64,000 nt of DNA from an uncultured Pelagibacteraceae bacterium (GCA_902589155.1 CACIRV010000003.1:62001-126000), one strand, 5' to 3'; positions 17,378 through 27,539 are shown, counted from the stretch's first letter. Translations and numbers: made by a program. Notes: generated by a model not told the origin, from the sequence alone.

Positions 17378-17602
17378 ATGAAATCATTTATACACTCAAC
17401 TATTAGACTTGTAATTTCTTTAGGTAAATTTGGAATCTTGTTTTATACAATTTCTTCAGCAAGTATTGCATTAAATTCATCAGATAATTTCAGATATCTT
17501 AAAAACGGCTCACCAATATTAAAATTAAGTGGTATTTATATCCAAGGTGAAATTAACTCTAATATTAAAAGAAAACAGAGGCAAGTTTTACTTGAAGTAT
17601 AG
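17378..17602 (+). CDS. Small hypothetical protein with N-terminal TM segment
   Basis: MKSFIHSTIRLVISLGKFGILFYTISSASIALNSS; ATG after the hairpin preferred over the 17309 start. Confidence 0.5.
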   Translation: MKSFIHSTIRLVISLGKFGILFYTISSASIALNSSDNFRYLKNGSPILKLSGIYIQGEINSNIKRKQRQVLLEV

Positions 17603-17610
17603 GAAGCAAT

Positions 17611-19122
17611 ATGAAAGAATTTTTCAAAAAAATTTTAAAATCTATAAAGTTATTTTTTAAAGGAAATAATATGAGCTATGATTTTACAAACGTTAAAGTT
17701 AAACAATTAGAAGAAAAAATTAATCTTAAAGAAACTGCAATTAATGATGGGAAAAATAATTTACCAAGATCCTCATCTGAAACTTTTTCAAATTGTGAAA
17801 ATGAAGCGATAGTTTCCGCAGATGAGTTCAGAAACAGTCAAATTTCAAAAGCTGTAGAGTATTTAAATTCTATCAAAGGCAAGATTATTGATAGTACTGC
17901 AAAATTAGGACAAAAACATTTCTATATTGATGAGTTTAAAAATAGAATCGAACAAACATTAACAGCTGCTGAGAGCAAATTATCAAATTTAAAGAGCGCT
18001 TATACCACACAAAACAATGAAGTTCGTAATTTTAAATTGGAAAATAAATTAAATAGAGAGCCTAAATCACCATCTACGTTTAATATAATAATAGCTATGT
18101 CTATAATTGCTATATTATTTTACATAGAACTTAAAGTGAATGGAAATTTACTTGCACCAGCTATGGCTAGTGGCCAAAAAGAAGGAATGGCTATAGCAGC
18201 TGCAGTAGCAGGATTAAATGTATTTGTTTCGTTCGCCGTAGGCTTTTATGCGCTAAAAAACTTTCATCATGTTCAATCAATTAGAAAAAATATTTCTAAA
18301 TTTGGTTTAAGTATTTATTTATTATTTATCTTTTATTTAAATTGGTCTTTAGGAGCTTATAGAGCAATACACGAAACAACTGGTGAAAATCTTATTGATG
18401 CCATTATGGGAAATAGTAACTCCCCAAGCGAAGCAATTGTTGGAAGTCCAGCATTGCCCTGGACTGTTGACTTAACATTTACTTCTTTAATACTAGTTTT
18501 TGTTGGAATTGGATTTGCTCTTGCATCCCTTATTGATGGTTATCTTTTTAACGATCCTTATCCTGGATATGGATCTGTTGGTAAAGATAGAAATGATAAT
18601 CAAAAAGAAATTAATAGAATGAGAGAACATTTATCTTCTGAAGTTACTACTTTATTTAAAAATGAAATTCGAAAAACTGGAGAAAATAGAGATGCTATAA
18701 TTAATAATACTTTAAGAAAAAATTGGGTTTCAAGCATAACATCTTTAGAAAATACTTTTGAGGGTTACAGAAGATTTTCAGAACAATTAAGTTTTGCCTT
18801 AGATCATACAATAGGTGAGTATAGAACGATCAATAGTATGTATAGAACAGAATCAGAACCTAAATACTGGAAAGATGAAAACGGAAAAGTTAAAACAAAA
18901 TACTATGAATTAAGAGAAGAAAAAAGAGATCCTAACGCAGTATTTAAAGATTTTGCAGTTCTCTATCTTAATAAAGATCAAATAGAGAAAAATATCGAAC
19001 ACTATCAAAACACAATTCAAAATGAATCAAATGATTTCATTAATAAACTCAATTTATATAACGATGAAATTAATAAAAGAATTGAAGCTATACGGACTAA
19101 ATATGATATTTCGACAATTTAA
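17611..19122 (+). CDS. Unknown membrane protein with cytosolic coiled-coil-like regions flanking several TM segments
   Basis: 503 aa; central hydrophobic block TFNIIIAMSIIAILFYIE...FGLSIYLLFIFYLNWSLGAY; charged flanks. Confidence 0.7.
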   Translation: MKEFFKKILKSIKLFFKGNNMSYDFTNVKVKQLEEKINLKETAINDGKNNLPRSSSETFSNCENEAIVSADEFRNSQISKAVEYLNSIKGKIIDSTAKLGQKHFYIDEFKNRIEQTLTAAESKLSNLKSAYTTQNNEVRNFKLENKLNREPKSPSTFNIIIAMSIIAILFYIELKVNGNLLAPAMASGQKEGMAIAAAVAGLNVFVSFAVGFYALKNFHHVQSIRKNISKFGLSIYLLFIFYLNWSLGAYRAIHETTGENLIDAIMGNSNSPSEAIVGSPALPWTVDLTFTSLILVFVGIGFALASLIDGYLFNDPYPGYGSVGKDRNDNQKEINRMREHLSSEVTTLFKNEIRKTGENRDAIINNTLRKNWVSSITSLENTFEGYRRFSEQLSFALDHTIGEYRTINSMYRTESEPKYWKDENGKVKTKYYELREEKRDPNAVFKDFAVLYLNKDQIEKNIEHYQNTIQNESNDFINKLNLYNDEINKRIEAIRTKYDISTI

Positions 19123-20023
19123 TTTATTAATAGCTTTTTTAGTATCATTTTTTTTAGTCTCAAATTTAGCTTACGCTAAAAAGTTTCCAGCAGGATACCC
19201 TGAATGTTGGCAAGACACTAAAAATCCAATTATATTAGATCCTAAAAATTCAAATCAATTTTGCCCTTTAAATTCTAAAGTAGGCCATAAGTTTTTTTTA
19301 GTAGATTTTACGTCTCCTTTACAACAGCCTCAAATTGACTGGATAGCAGGTAGAATATTTGGAAATGCTTTAACTAAAGAAACGCCTCCTTATTACAAGA
19401 TTTCTTATATGAAAATTGATAATACGGCTCCACAATCACAAGTAATTAGTTATTCTAAATGCAGGTTTAAAACAGGGAATAAATCTAAATTTAAAGGTGA
19501 AAAAACTAATACTGGTTGTGAAGGAGAAAAACAAATAGCAAAAGTTTATAAAGCTTGGTCAGAATTAACTTCTAAGTTTGAAGGAGAGTTTTTACATCTT
19601 AATCACAAAGAAGGTAAAAGAAGTTTAATATTTGAATATTTGTTTCATGTTTTAAGAGAAGCAAAAACTGATTTTACTTCTGAATATCCTGAAAGAGAAC
19701 TAGTGATTGTTTCTGATTTAATGCAACATTCTAAGAGATTCTCGTTTTATAATCATTGTAAAACTAATCTACAAATTATTAAACCTAATAAGTGTAAATC
19801 TTTTGCAAGTCTGATTAAAAATAAGAAAATTAAAAATTATATAGATGATAGAAAACCAAAAAGAGAAACACTTAGCAACCTCAAAGTAACAATTTTATAT
19901 ATAAATCATGATTATGAAACTAGAGATGGTTTATCTAGTTCTCTCGTTACGTTGTGGGAAGATTTATTTAAATATATTGGTATTAAAAACTACGAAATTG
20001 TTAAACAACTTGATATACAATAA
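19103..20023 (+). CDS. Secreted protein of unknown family, possibly VWA-like topology
   Basis: Signal peptide MIFRQFNLLIAFLVSFFLVSNLAYA; segments FFLVDFTSPL and RELVIVSDLMQHS; overlaps upstream gene. Confidence 0.6.
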   Translation: MIFRQFNLLIAFLVSFFLVSNLAYAKKFPAGYPECWQDTKNPIILDPKNSNQFCPLNSKVGHKFFLVDFTSPLQQPQIDWIAGRIFGNALTKETPPYYKISYMKIDNTAPQSQVISYSKCRFKTGNKSKFKGEKTNTGCEGEKQIAKVYKAWSELTSKFEGEFLHLNHKEGKRSLIFEYLFHVLREAKTDFTSEYPERELVIVSDLMQHSKRFSFYNHCKTNLQIIKPNKCKSFASLIKNKKIKNYIDDRKPKRETLSNLKVTILYINHDYETRDGLSSSLVTLWEDLFKYIGIKNYEIVKQLDIQ

Positions 20024-20868
20024 TGTTTACAGATCCTTCATTAATTTATCTATCAACTATCATTCCTCCAATTTTATTAGGTCTTGCAATATGGAAGTCA
20101 GATAAGTTTCCTGAACCAGGAAAGTTTCTTGTAGCATCTTTTTTGTTGGGTGTTTCTATTAGTTTTCCTTTGCATTTATTCATTATGATAGCAGAAGATC
20201 ATATTGCTCCTTTATTAGGACTTGATCTTAATGCAATAACTGCTTGGAACGAAGGTGCTTGGAAAGATGATAATGCAGTTTATCCAGTAGCTGAAAGAAC
20301 TTTTATGAGTTTTTTTAGAGCAGCATTTTTAGAAGAGGGAATAAAATTCGCTATACTTTTATTTTTCTGTGTAAGATTATCCGCTTTGAACGAACCAATG
20401 GATGCGATAGTTTATGGTGCAGCTATTGGACTAGGTTATGCTGCTATGGAAAATCTTGGATATTTAAATTCTGGTGATTTAGAAACTGCATGGACATTTT
20501 CTATTGTTAAAGTTAGATATTTACCTTTAGTTATGCATCTGGGTTTTGGTGTATTAATGGGATGGTTGCTAAGCTTAAATCTTTTTGAGGAAAGAAGTCA
20601 ATTTAAAAGAAGAATAATGCTTATATTGGCTTTAGCAGTGCCTGTAACCCTGCACGGCTCATATAATTATTTACGTGCATATGAAGTATTTCCTATTTTA
20701 ACTTTAATTTTAACTATAGGAATAATTTATTTTTACAGAAGAGAACAATTGAGGAAAATTACTGAGGACATAGATAAGGCAAAAATTGCAAACTTAGATG
20801 TTTTTTATTCTTATTTAGTTTCAGTTATATTAGTTGCGTTAGTAATTTTGTCAGCAATAGTTACTTAA
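20023..20868 (+). CDS. PrsW-family intramembrane protease
   Basis: FFRAAFLEEGIKFAILLFF, MDAIVYGAAIGLGYAAMENLGY and VMHLGFGVLMG motifs. Confidence 0.85.
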   Translation: MFTDPSLIYLSTIIPPILLGLAIWKSDKFPEPGKFLVASFLLGVSISFPLHLFIMIAEDHIAPLLGLDLNAITAWNEGAWKDDNAVYPVAERTFMSFFRAAFLEEGIKFAILLFFCVRLSALNEPMDAIVYGAAIGLGYAAMENLGYLNSGDLETAWTFSIVKVRYLPLVMHLGFGVLMGWLLSLNLFEERSQFKRRIMLILALAVPVTLHGSYNYLRAYEVFPILTLILTIGIIYFYRREQLRKITEDIDKAKIANLDVFYSYLVSVILVALVILSAIVT

Positions 20869-20883
20869 AAGAAAGGAGAAAAT

Positions 20884-21093
20884 ATGGAATGGATAATTAT
20901 AATCATAGTAGCAGGAGCTTTTTACTATGGGATTTATAGATTAGCTTTATCAAAAAATAGAAATCCATGGAATTGGATTTTACCTGCTCTTTTGATCTCA
21001 CCGCTAATTATAATTATTATATTAGCTTTATGTAGTTCTTTGCCTAAAAAAAAATCAACTACAAAAAGAAAAAAAAATAAAAGCAGAAGGTAA
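20884..21093 (+). CDS. Small membrane protein with basic C-terminus
   Basis: 69 aa; two TM segments then KKKSTTKRKKNKSRR. Confidence 0.55.
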   Translation: MEWIIIIIVAGAFYYGIYRLALSKNRNPWNWILPALLISPLIIIIILALCSSLPKKKSTTKRKKNKSRR

Positions 21094-21094
21094 A

Positions 21095-21682
21095 TTGAAT
21101 AAAATTTTTATAATCATAATTTTTTTTAGCTTATGCTTCATAAGCCCATCCCAAGCGGATGATATTAGAGATTTCCAAATAGAGGGGATTAGCATAGGGG
21201 ATAGCGCATTAGATTACATCGATAAGGATAAATTAATATCAAAAAAAAAAGATTGGTTTAAAAGTAATAAATATTCAATATCAGCGGATTTTGAGGATTT
21301 TGAATTAGATTTTCTAAAAACTTACGATGGTTTACAATTTGTTTATTTAACAAATGATAATGAATTTAAACTTCATGGCATTGAGGCATTAAAGTTTTTT
21401 AAAGATAATGTAAAAGAATGTTATTCGGAACTTGATAGTATAGCTTTTGAAATTAGCAAATTATTTGAAACTGCAAAACTTTCAAAAAGCAATTCTTATA
21501 GACACACAGGTGATAAATTAGGAAAAACTATGATCATGACACGATCATTACAAATGTTAAACGGAGACAAAATTGCAATTAGTTGTTATGATTGGTCAAA
21601 AGAGATTGGATATTGGGATCAACTAAGAATATCATTAAGAAAAATTGAATACATTAATTTTTTAATTAATGATGCTTACTAA
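21095..21682 (+). CDS. Secreted paralog family copy 8 (distal)
   Basis: MNKIFIIIIFFSLCFISPSQADDIRDFQIEGISIGDSALDY; TTG start. Confidence 0.8.
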   Translation: MNKIFIIIIFFSLCFISPSQADDIRDFQIEGISIGDSALDYIDKDKLISKKKDWFKSNKYSISADFEDFELDFLKTYDGLQFVYLTNDNEFKLHGIEALKFFKDNVKECYSELDSIAFEISKLFETAKLSKSNSYRHTGDKLGKTMIMTRSLQMLNGDKIAISCYDWSKEIGYWDQLRISLRKIEYINFLINDAY

Positions 21683-21685
21683 ATA

Positions 21686-22639
21686 TTATTTTTGGATAGT
21701 ATTCAGTTTGTTTAACTCAGCCAAGAATTCTGGAAGAGCTTTAAATAAATCTGCTTCTAAACCATAATCTGCAACGCTAAAGATTGGAGCTTCACCATCT
21801 TTATTAATTGCGACAATTATTTTACTCTCTTTCATTCCTGCTAAATGTTGAATTGCTCCAGAGATTCCAACGGCGATGTATAAATCAGGAACTACAACTT
21901 TTCCTGTTTGACCAACTTGGTGATCGTTACTTATGTAACCAGCATCAACCGCTGCTCTTGATGCACCAACTGCTGCATTAAGTTTATCAGCTATATCATT
22001 TATAAGTTTAAAATTTTCTCCACTCTCTAATCCTCTACCACCTGACACAACTATCCTTGCAGTTCCAAGCTCTGGTCTCTCTGATTTAGTTTCTTCCCTT
22101 TTAATAAATTTGGAAGTACTAGGAATATCTACCGCTTCAACTTTTTCAATTGAAGCTGAACCACCAGACTTTTCTGCTGCATCGAAAGAAGTCGGTCTTA
22201 TTGTTACGCATCTTTTTTTGTCGTTACTTTTTACCGTAGCAAAAGCATTACCTGCATAAATAGGTCTTACAAAAGTATCTGGTCCATTTACTTTAATTAT
22301 ATCGCTTACTTGAGACACATCTAAAGCAGCTGCTACTCTTGGCATAAAATTTTTTCCAAAAGTATTAGCTGAAGCTACAATGTGATCATATTTTTCTGAA
22401 ACTTTAATCACCAAAGGAGCAAGATTTTCTGGCAGATAATTTTGGTAGTTAGGAGAGTCACACACTAAAACCTTTTTAACCAAAGGAATATTTGTAGTTT
22501 CTTTTGAAACATTTTCGCAACTTGTTCCAGCTATTAAGACGTGCACGTCAGAGTCTATTTTAGATGCTGCAGTGATTGCATTGAATGTAAACGGTTTTAA
22601 TTTTGAATTATCATGCTCTGCTATTAACAATACTGACAT
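21686..22639 (-). CDS. etfA: Electron transfer flavoprotein alpha subunit
   Basis: VVSGGRGLESGENFKLINDIADKLNAAVGASRAAVDAGY...VGQTGKVVVPDLYIAVGISGAIQHLAGM. Confidence 0.95.
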   Translation of the reverse strand: MSVLLIAEHDNSKLKPFTFNAITAASKIDSDVHVLIAGTSCENVSKETTNIPLVKKVLVCDSPNYQNYLPENLAPLVIKVSEKYDHIVASANTFGKNFMPRVAAALDVSQVSDIIKVNGPDTFVRPIYAGNAFATVKSNDKKRCVTIRPTSFDAAEKSGGSASIEKVEAVDIPSTSKFIKREETKSERPELGTARIVVSGGRGLESGENFKLINDIADKLNAAVGASRAAVDAGYISNDHQVGQTGKVVVPDLYIAVGISGAIQHLAGMKESKIIVAINKDGEAPIFSVADYGLEADLFKALPEFLAELNKLNTIQK

Positions 22640-23388
22640 TATAATACTTTCGCTTCATTTTTAAGTTTACTTACTAATTCTGCTACATTTGCAACTTTTA
22701 TACCTGCTTTTCTTTTTGGTGGCTCTTCTACTTTTAACTGTTCAATTCTATTTTTTAGATCAACACCCATATCTTTAGCATTTAATAGTTCCATAGGTTT
22801 TTTCTTTGCTTTCATAATGTTTGGAAGTGACGCAAACCTTGGCTCATTCAATCTTAAATCACAAGTCACTATTGCTGGTAAATTGATCTCAAGAGTTTCT
22901 AAACCTTCATCAATTTCTCTTACTACCTCTAATGATTTTTCTTTAATATTTAATTTTGAAGAAAAAGTCGCTTGAGGCCAATTAAGCATCGCTGCTAGCA
23001 TTTGACCAGTTTGATTACAGTCATCATCAATGGCCTGTTTACCTAAAAAAACCATATCTGGTTTTTCTTTCTCTACTATTTTTTTTAAAATTTTTGCAAT
23101 GCCTAGAGGCTCAATGTAACTATCTGCCTTAACGTGAATTCCTTTATCTGCACCTACTGCTAAAGCTTTTCTAATACTCTCTTGAGCTTTATCTTCTCCA
23201 ATTGAAATGGCAACTATCTCTTTAACCTTACCAGACTCTTTTAGTTTAACCGACTCTTCAACTGCATTATCATCTGGGGGATTAGTTGACATTTTAACGT
23301 TATCAGTATGAACACCAGAGCCATCGTCTTTAACTCTGATTTGAACGTTATAATCAATGACTCTTTTTACAGCTACTAAAATTTTCAT
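22639..23388 (-). CDS. etfB: Electron transfer flavoprotein beta subunit
   Basis: MKILVAVKRVIDYNVQIRVK; LGKQAIDDDCNQTGQMLAAML; VREIDEGLETLEINLPAIVTCDLRLNEPRF. Confidence 0.95.
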   Translation of the reverse strand: MKILVAVKRVIDYNVQIRVKDDGSGVHTDNVKMSTNPPDDNAVEESVKLKESGKVKEIVAISIGEDKAQESIRKALAVGADKGIHVKADSYIEPLGIAKILKKIVEKEKPDMVFLGKQAIDDDCNQTGQMLAAMLNWPQATFSSKLNIKEKSLEVVREIDEGLETLEINLPAIVTCDLRLNEPRFASLPNIMKAKKKPMELLNAKDMGVDLKNRIEQLKVEEPPKRKAGIKVANVAELVSKLKNEAKVL

Positions 23389-25821
23389 TTAAGCTCTCAG
23401 CAATTTATTTTCAGAGTCATACGGAGACTCTTCTACTATTGAAGCTTCGTGCATTTTACCAAGAATATCTATCTTTAATTTTTGTCCAACTTTTGCTAAT
23501 TCTGGTTTAACCATACCTAAAGCGATTGATTTATTTAATCTAAAACCAAAGTCACCACTTGTCGCTCTACCAACAACAGATCCGTTGTCATAAATAGGAT
23601 TATTTCCTAAGACATCAGCATCAGTAACTCCATGAATTTCCATGGTAACTAATTTATTTGAAAAGCCTTTAGCTCTCCATTTATCTAATGCCGCACGTCC
23701 TATAAAATCTCCTTTATTTGGATGAACAAATCTATCAAGTCCTGACTCATAGGGTGAGTATTCAATTGATAATTCTGTTCCTACCAATTTATAAGATTTT
23801 TCTACTCTCAAACTATTCATGGCTCTAATACCATAAGGTTTTAATCCAAACTCTTTTCCAGCTTGCATTAATTGATCAAAGATATGATTCTGATATTCGA
23901 TTGGATGATGAAGTTCCCAACCTAATTCTCCTACAAAATTTACTCTCATTGCGCTACAAGGAGCCAAGCCTATATTAATATTTTGTGCGCTTAACCATTT
24001 AAATCTTTCGTTAGAAAAATCTGATCTAGAAACTTTTTGCATAAGTTGTCTCGCTTTAGGTCCAGAGACAACTAAAACTCCCATGCTGTTAGTTAAATTT
24101 TCGTATTGAACAGTTCCATCTTTTGGCATCCATTTATGAATCCAATCATGATCAAGTCTTTGGTATGCTCCAGCTGAAACCAAGTAGAAACTGTCCTCAG
24201 CTTCTCGCATGATAGTAAATTCAGAGTGAACGCCACCTTTAGTATTTAAAGCATGACAAAGATTAATTCTTCCAATTTTCTTAGGAAGTTTATTTGCAAC
24301 AAGTTTATCTAAAAATTCTTCTGCTCCAGGACCCTTAATTCTACATTTTCCAAATGCTGTCATGTCAAGAAGTCCTACATTCTCTTTTACATTTTTACAT
24401 TCATTCTCAACATTTTTAAACCAATTAGATCTTCTAAATGACCAGTCATCCTTTGGCTTCTCTCCTTCTTTTGCAAAAAAGTTAGCTCTTTCCCATCCAA
24501 ATTTTGCACCGAACACTGCTCCTAATTTTTTTAAACGATCGTAGCATGGAGCCTGTCTTAAAGGTCTGCCTGCTTCTCTTTCTTCATCAGGATAATGAAC
24601 TGTAAATACATTTGCATATGCTTCTTCATTTTTGGCTTTTAAATAAGATTTAGTTGCGTATGAACCATATCTTCTTGGTTCAACTCCAAGCATATCAATT
24701 GTTGGTTCTCCATCAATTATCCACTCAGCTAGTTGCCACCCAGCACCTCCTGCTGCTGTAATTCCAAAACTATGGCCTTCATTAATCCAAAAGTTTTTTA
24801 ATCCCCATGCAGGACCAACTATGGGATTTCCATCAGGAGTGTAAGCGATTGCACCATTATAAACTTTTTTTACTCCAACTTCTCCAAATGCTGGAACTCT
24901 TTTGATCGCTCCCTCAATATGTGGAGCTAACCTGTCTAAATCTTCTTGAAATAATTCATATTCACTATCTTTAGAAGGACCATCAACATAACAACATGGT
25001 GCACCTTTTTCATAGGGACCAAGTAATAATCCACCAGCTTCTTCTCTCATGTACCAAGAGTTATCACTATCTCTAAGTACTCCCATTTCTGGTTTTCCTT
25101 CTTTCCTTCTTTTTTGAATTTCTGGATGAGGTTCGGTAACAATGTATTGATGTTCAACTGGAATGACAGGAATATCTAAACCAACCATTCGTCCAGTTTG
25201 TCTGGCAAAATTTCCACTGCATGACACGACATGTTCACACTCTATATCTCCCTTATCTGTATTGACTACCCAACCATCTTTTGTTTGTTTAATTCCTGTA
25301 ACTGTGGTGTTTCTATAAATTTCAGCGCCATGGTTTCTAGCACCTGTTGCTAATGCTTGAGTTAAATCTGCAGGCTGAATATAACCATCTTCTGGATGTT
25401 GAATTGCTCCAACCAAACCCTCCGTATTAATTAATGGCCAAATCTCTTTTACTTGATCAGGTTTTAAAAATTTTACATCAACCCCAATAGTTTTAGCTAC
25501 TCCTGCGTATTGATGGTATTCATCCATTCTATCTTGAGATTGAGCTAATCGAATGTTTGATACAACACTAAAGCCTACGTTTTTTCCTGTTTCTTTTTCT
25601 AACGACTTATAAAGTTGAACGGCATATCTATGAAGCTGTCCAACTGAGTAGCTCATATTAAACAAAGGCAATAAACCAGCTGCATGCCAAGTAGAGCCAG
25701 AAGTTAATTCTTTTCTTTCAACTAGCACAACGTCTGACCAACCTTTTTTAGCTAAATGATAGAGCACGCTTACGCCAACTACACCACCACCAACAACAAC
25801 TACTTTTGCTTTTGATTTCAT
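23389..25821 (-). CDS. FAD-dependent dimethylglycine/sarcosine dehydrogenase-like protein with C-terminal GcvT domain
   Basis: N-term VVVVGGGVVGVSVLYHLAKKGW; C-terminal aminomethyltransferase-like region; next to etfBA. Confidence 0.9.
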   Translation of the reverse strand: MKSKAKVVVVGGGVVGVSVLYHLAKKGWSDVVLVERKELTSGSTWHAAGLLPLFNMSYSVGQLHRYAVQLYKSLEKETGKNVGFSVVSNIRLAQSQDRMDEYHQYAGVAKTIGVDVKFLKPDQVKEIWPLINTEGLVGAIQHPEDGYIQPADLTQALATGARNHGAEIYRNTTVTGIKQTKDGWVVNTDKGDIECEHVVSCSGNFARQTGRMVGLDIPVIPVEHQYIVTEPHPEIQKRRKEGKPEMGVLRDSDNSWYMREEAGGLLLGPYEKGAPCCYVDGPSKDSEYELFQEDLDRLAPHIEGAIKRVPAFGEVGVKKVYNGAIAYTPDGNPIVGPAWGLKNFWINEGHSFGITAAGGAGWQLAEWIIDGEPTIDMLGVEPRRYGSYATKSYLKAKNEEAYANVFTVHYPDEEREAGRPLRQAPCYDRLKKLGAVFGAKFGWERANFFAKEGEKPKDDWSFRRSNWFKNVENECKNVKENVGLLDMTAFGKCRIKGPGAEEFLDKLVANKLPKKIGRINLCHALNTKGGVHSEFTIMREAEDSFYLVSAGAYQRLDHDWIHKWMPKDGTVQYENLTNSMGVLVVSGPKARQLMQKVSRSDFSNERFKWLSAQNINIGLAPCSAMRVNFVGELGWELHHPIEYQNHIFDQLMQAGKEFGLKPYGIRAMNSLRVEKSYKLVGTELSIEYSPYESGLDRFVHPNKGDFIGRAALDKWRAKGFSNKLVTMEIHGVTDADVLGNNPIYDNGSVVGRATSGDFGFRLNKSIALGMVKPELAKVGQKLKIDILGKMHEASIVEESPYDSENKLLRA

Positions 25822-25966
25822 TAGACATTATTTAGCTTTACAGCCGATACTGAGTCAAACTAATTATTAACCCAGATAATAAATCTCGAAAATTGAAGGT
25901 TATACAAGATATTTAGAAGGATAAATAAGTCTTTAAAAGTCGACTTTATTTTATTATAGTTGAGTA

Positions 25967-26086
25967 ATGACGTGTGGTAGTGAAAAATGCAAATGTACAA
26001 ACTGTGTTAATAAAGATTGCAGATGTGATGGATCTAAAGAATGCATTTGTAAGCCAGAAGACTCATCTTGTTGTTGCGGCAAGTAA
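25967..26086 (+). CDS. Metallothionein-like Cys-rich miniprotein (39 aa)
   Basis: MTCGSEKCKCTNCVNKDCRCDGSKECICKPEDSSCCCGK; 11 Cys; stop 3 nt before the msrB start; absent from ORF track. Confidence 0.75.
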   Translation: MTCGSEKCKCTNCVNKDCRCDGSKECICKPEDSSCCCGK

Positions 26087-26089
26087 ATA

Positions 26090-26467
26090 ATGGACAATAA
26101 AGATTGGGATCCAAATTTAACCCCAGAGCAAAATTATGTTTTAAGACAGGAAGGAACAGAGTCACCAGGCTCAAGTCCTTTAAATAATGAAAAGAGAGAA
26201 GGCTCTTATCATTGTATAGGATGTGGAACTAAATTATTTGACTCTAGCTCCAAGTATGAAAGTGGGTCTGGTTGGCCATCTTTTTTTAAATCAATACCTG
26301 GAGTATTTGAAGAAAAAACAGATATGAATATTGGTTACCCAAGAACCGAGTATCATTGTAAAAAATGCGGAGGTCATCACGGACATATTTTTGATGATGG
26401 ACCAAAACCTACTGGAAAACGTTACTGCAACAATGGCGTGTGTTTAGTATTTAAACCCAAAAGTTGA
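26090..26467 (+). CDS. msrB: Peptide-methionine (R)-S-oxide reductase
   Basis: CIGCGTKLFDSSSKYESGSGWPSF...CKKCGGHHGHIFDDGP...GKRYCNNG. Confidence 0.95.
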   Translation: MDNKDWDPNLTPEQNYVLRQEGTESPGSSPLNNEKREGSYHCIGCGTKLFDSSSKYESGSGWPSFFKSIPGVFEEKTDMNIGYPRTEYHCKKCGGHHGHIFDDGPKPTGKRYCNNGVCLVFKPKS

Positions 26468-26587
26468 AAAGTTATACACTCACCTCACAAGTGTTTTGAA
26501 TACAACTAGCTAGAAGTTTAAAATTATTTTTGCCATGTCCTCTAGACCAAGGCAACATAAATTTGTTAAACTTTCTTTTCATCCACC

Positions 26588-27148
26588 ATGATAAGAAACA
26601 TTGTTCCCCTCTCATTTTTAATAATCTTTCTCTTTTTATTTTTAGACATTCATGCTGTTGAAGCTAATTGGAAACCAGCAAAAAATGGAGATAAAATTAT
26701 ATTAATTAGGCATTCTACAGCTCCTGGATTTGGAGATCCTCCTGGCTTTAAAATTAAAGATTGCAAGACACAAAGAAACCTTAGCAAAGAAGGAATAGAT
26801 CAATCACAAAAAATTGGAAAATTATTTAAAAAAAATCAAATTAAAATTGATCAAGTCTTAAGCAGCCAGTGGTGCAGATGTAAAGATACTGCTAAATATG
26901 CATTTAAAAATTATAAAGAATTTTCAGCGCTCAATTCTACTTTTCAACCACCCTACGATAAAAATGCTAAGAAACAAATTAAAGAGTTGAAAGATTTTAT
27001 TCAGAAATGGAATGGGAATGGTAGCAACCTAGTATTAGTAACTCATTACGTAATAATAACAGCAATAACTGATGTAGCACCAAGATCAGGTGAAATTGTT
27101 ATCATAGATAAAAATTACAATACTCTTTCAACTATTTTAACTAATTAG
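26588..27148 (+). CDS. Secreted histidine phosphatase family protein
   Basis: IILIRHSTAPG (RHG-type) and LVLVTHYV. Confidence 0.75.
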   Translation: MIRNIVPLSFLIIFLFLFLDIHAVEANWKPAKNGDKIILIRHSTAPGFGDPPGFKIKDCKTQRNLSKEGIDQSQKIGKLFKKNQIKIDQVLSSQWCRCKDTAKYAFKNYKEFSALNSTFQPPYDKNAKKQIKELKDFIQKWNGNGSNLVLVTHYVIITAITDVAPRSGEIVIIDKNYNTLSTILTN

Positions 27149-27489
27149 AAAAAAATATAATAAGCAAAAATTCCAATAATTAAATATTCTATGGCAGTTT
27201 TTAACATTATTAAATTTTCTTTATTACTAAACTTTGAATTAATATAAAGACTTAATCTTGCAAAGGCTAAATGAACTAAAATTATACTCACTGCAATTCC
27301 AAGTAGTGTTTGAAAAAATGAGAAATTTTTAAAACCATAAAAGCAGGCTGCAATAAATGTTAACCAAGAAATATTTGATACAAATAGAGTTATTAAAATT
27401 CCCGATCCCTTTTTAAAAATACTTTGAGACTTAATAAATGTATAAGACCACAAAAGGGTAAATAAAAAACCTAAGTATTTAATTATCAT
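27145..27489 (-). CDS. Hypothetical membrane protein
   Basis: 114 aa, several TM segments. Confidence 0.55.
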   Translation of the reverse strand: MIIKYLGFLFTLLWSYTFIKSQSIFKKGSGILITLFVSNISWLTFIAACFYGFKNFSFFQTLLGIAVSIILVHLAFARLSLYINSKFSNKENLIMLKTAIEYLIIGIFAYYIFF

Positions 27490-27539
27490 GTGTTAATATT
27501 GTAATTGCGAGAGGTATCAAAGGCAAATATAAAGAGATT

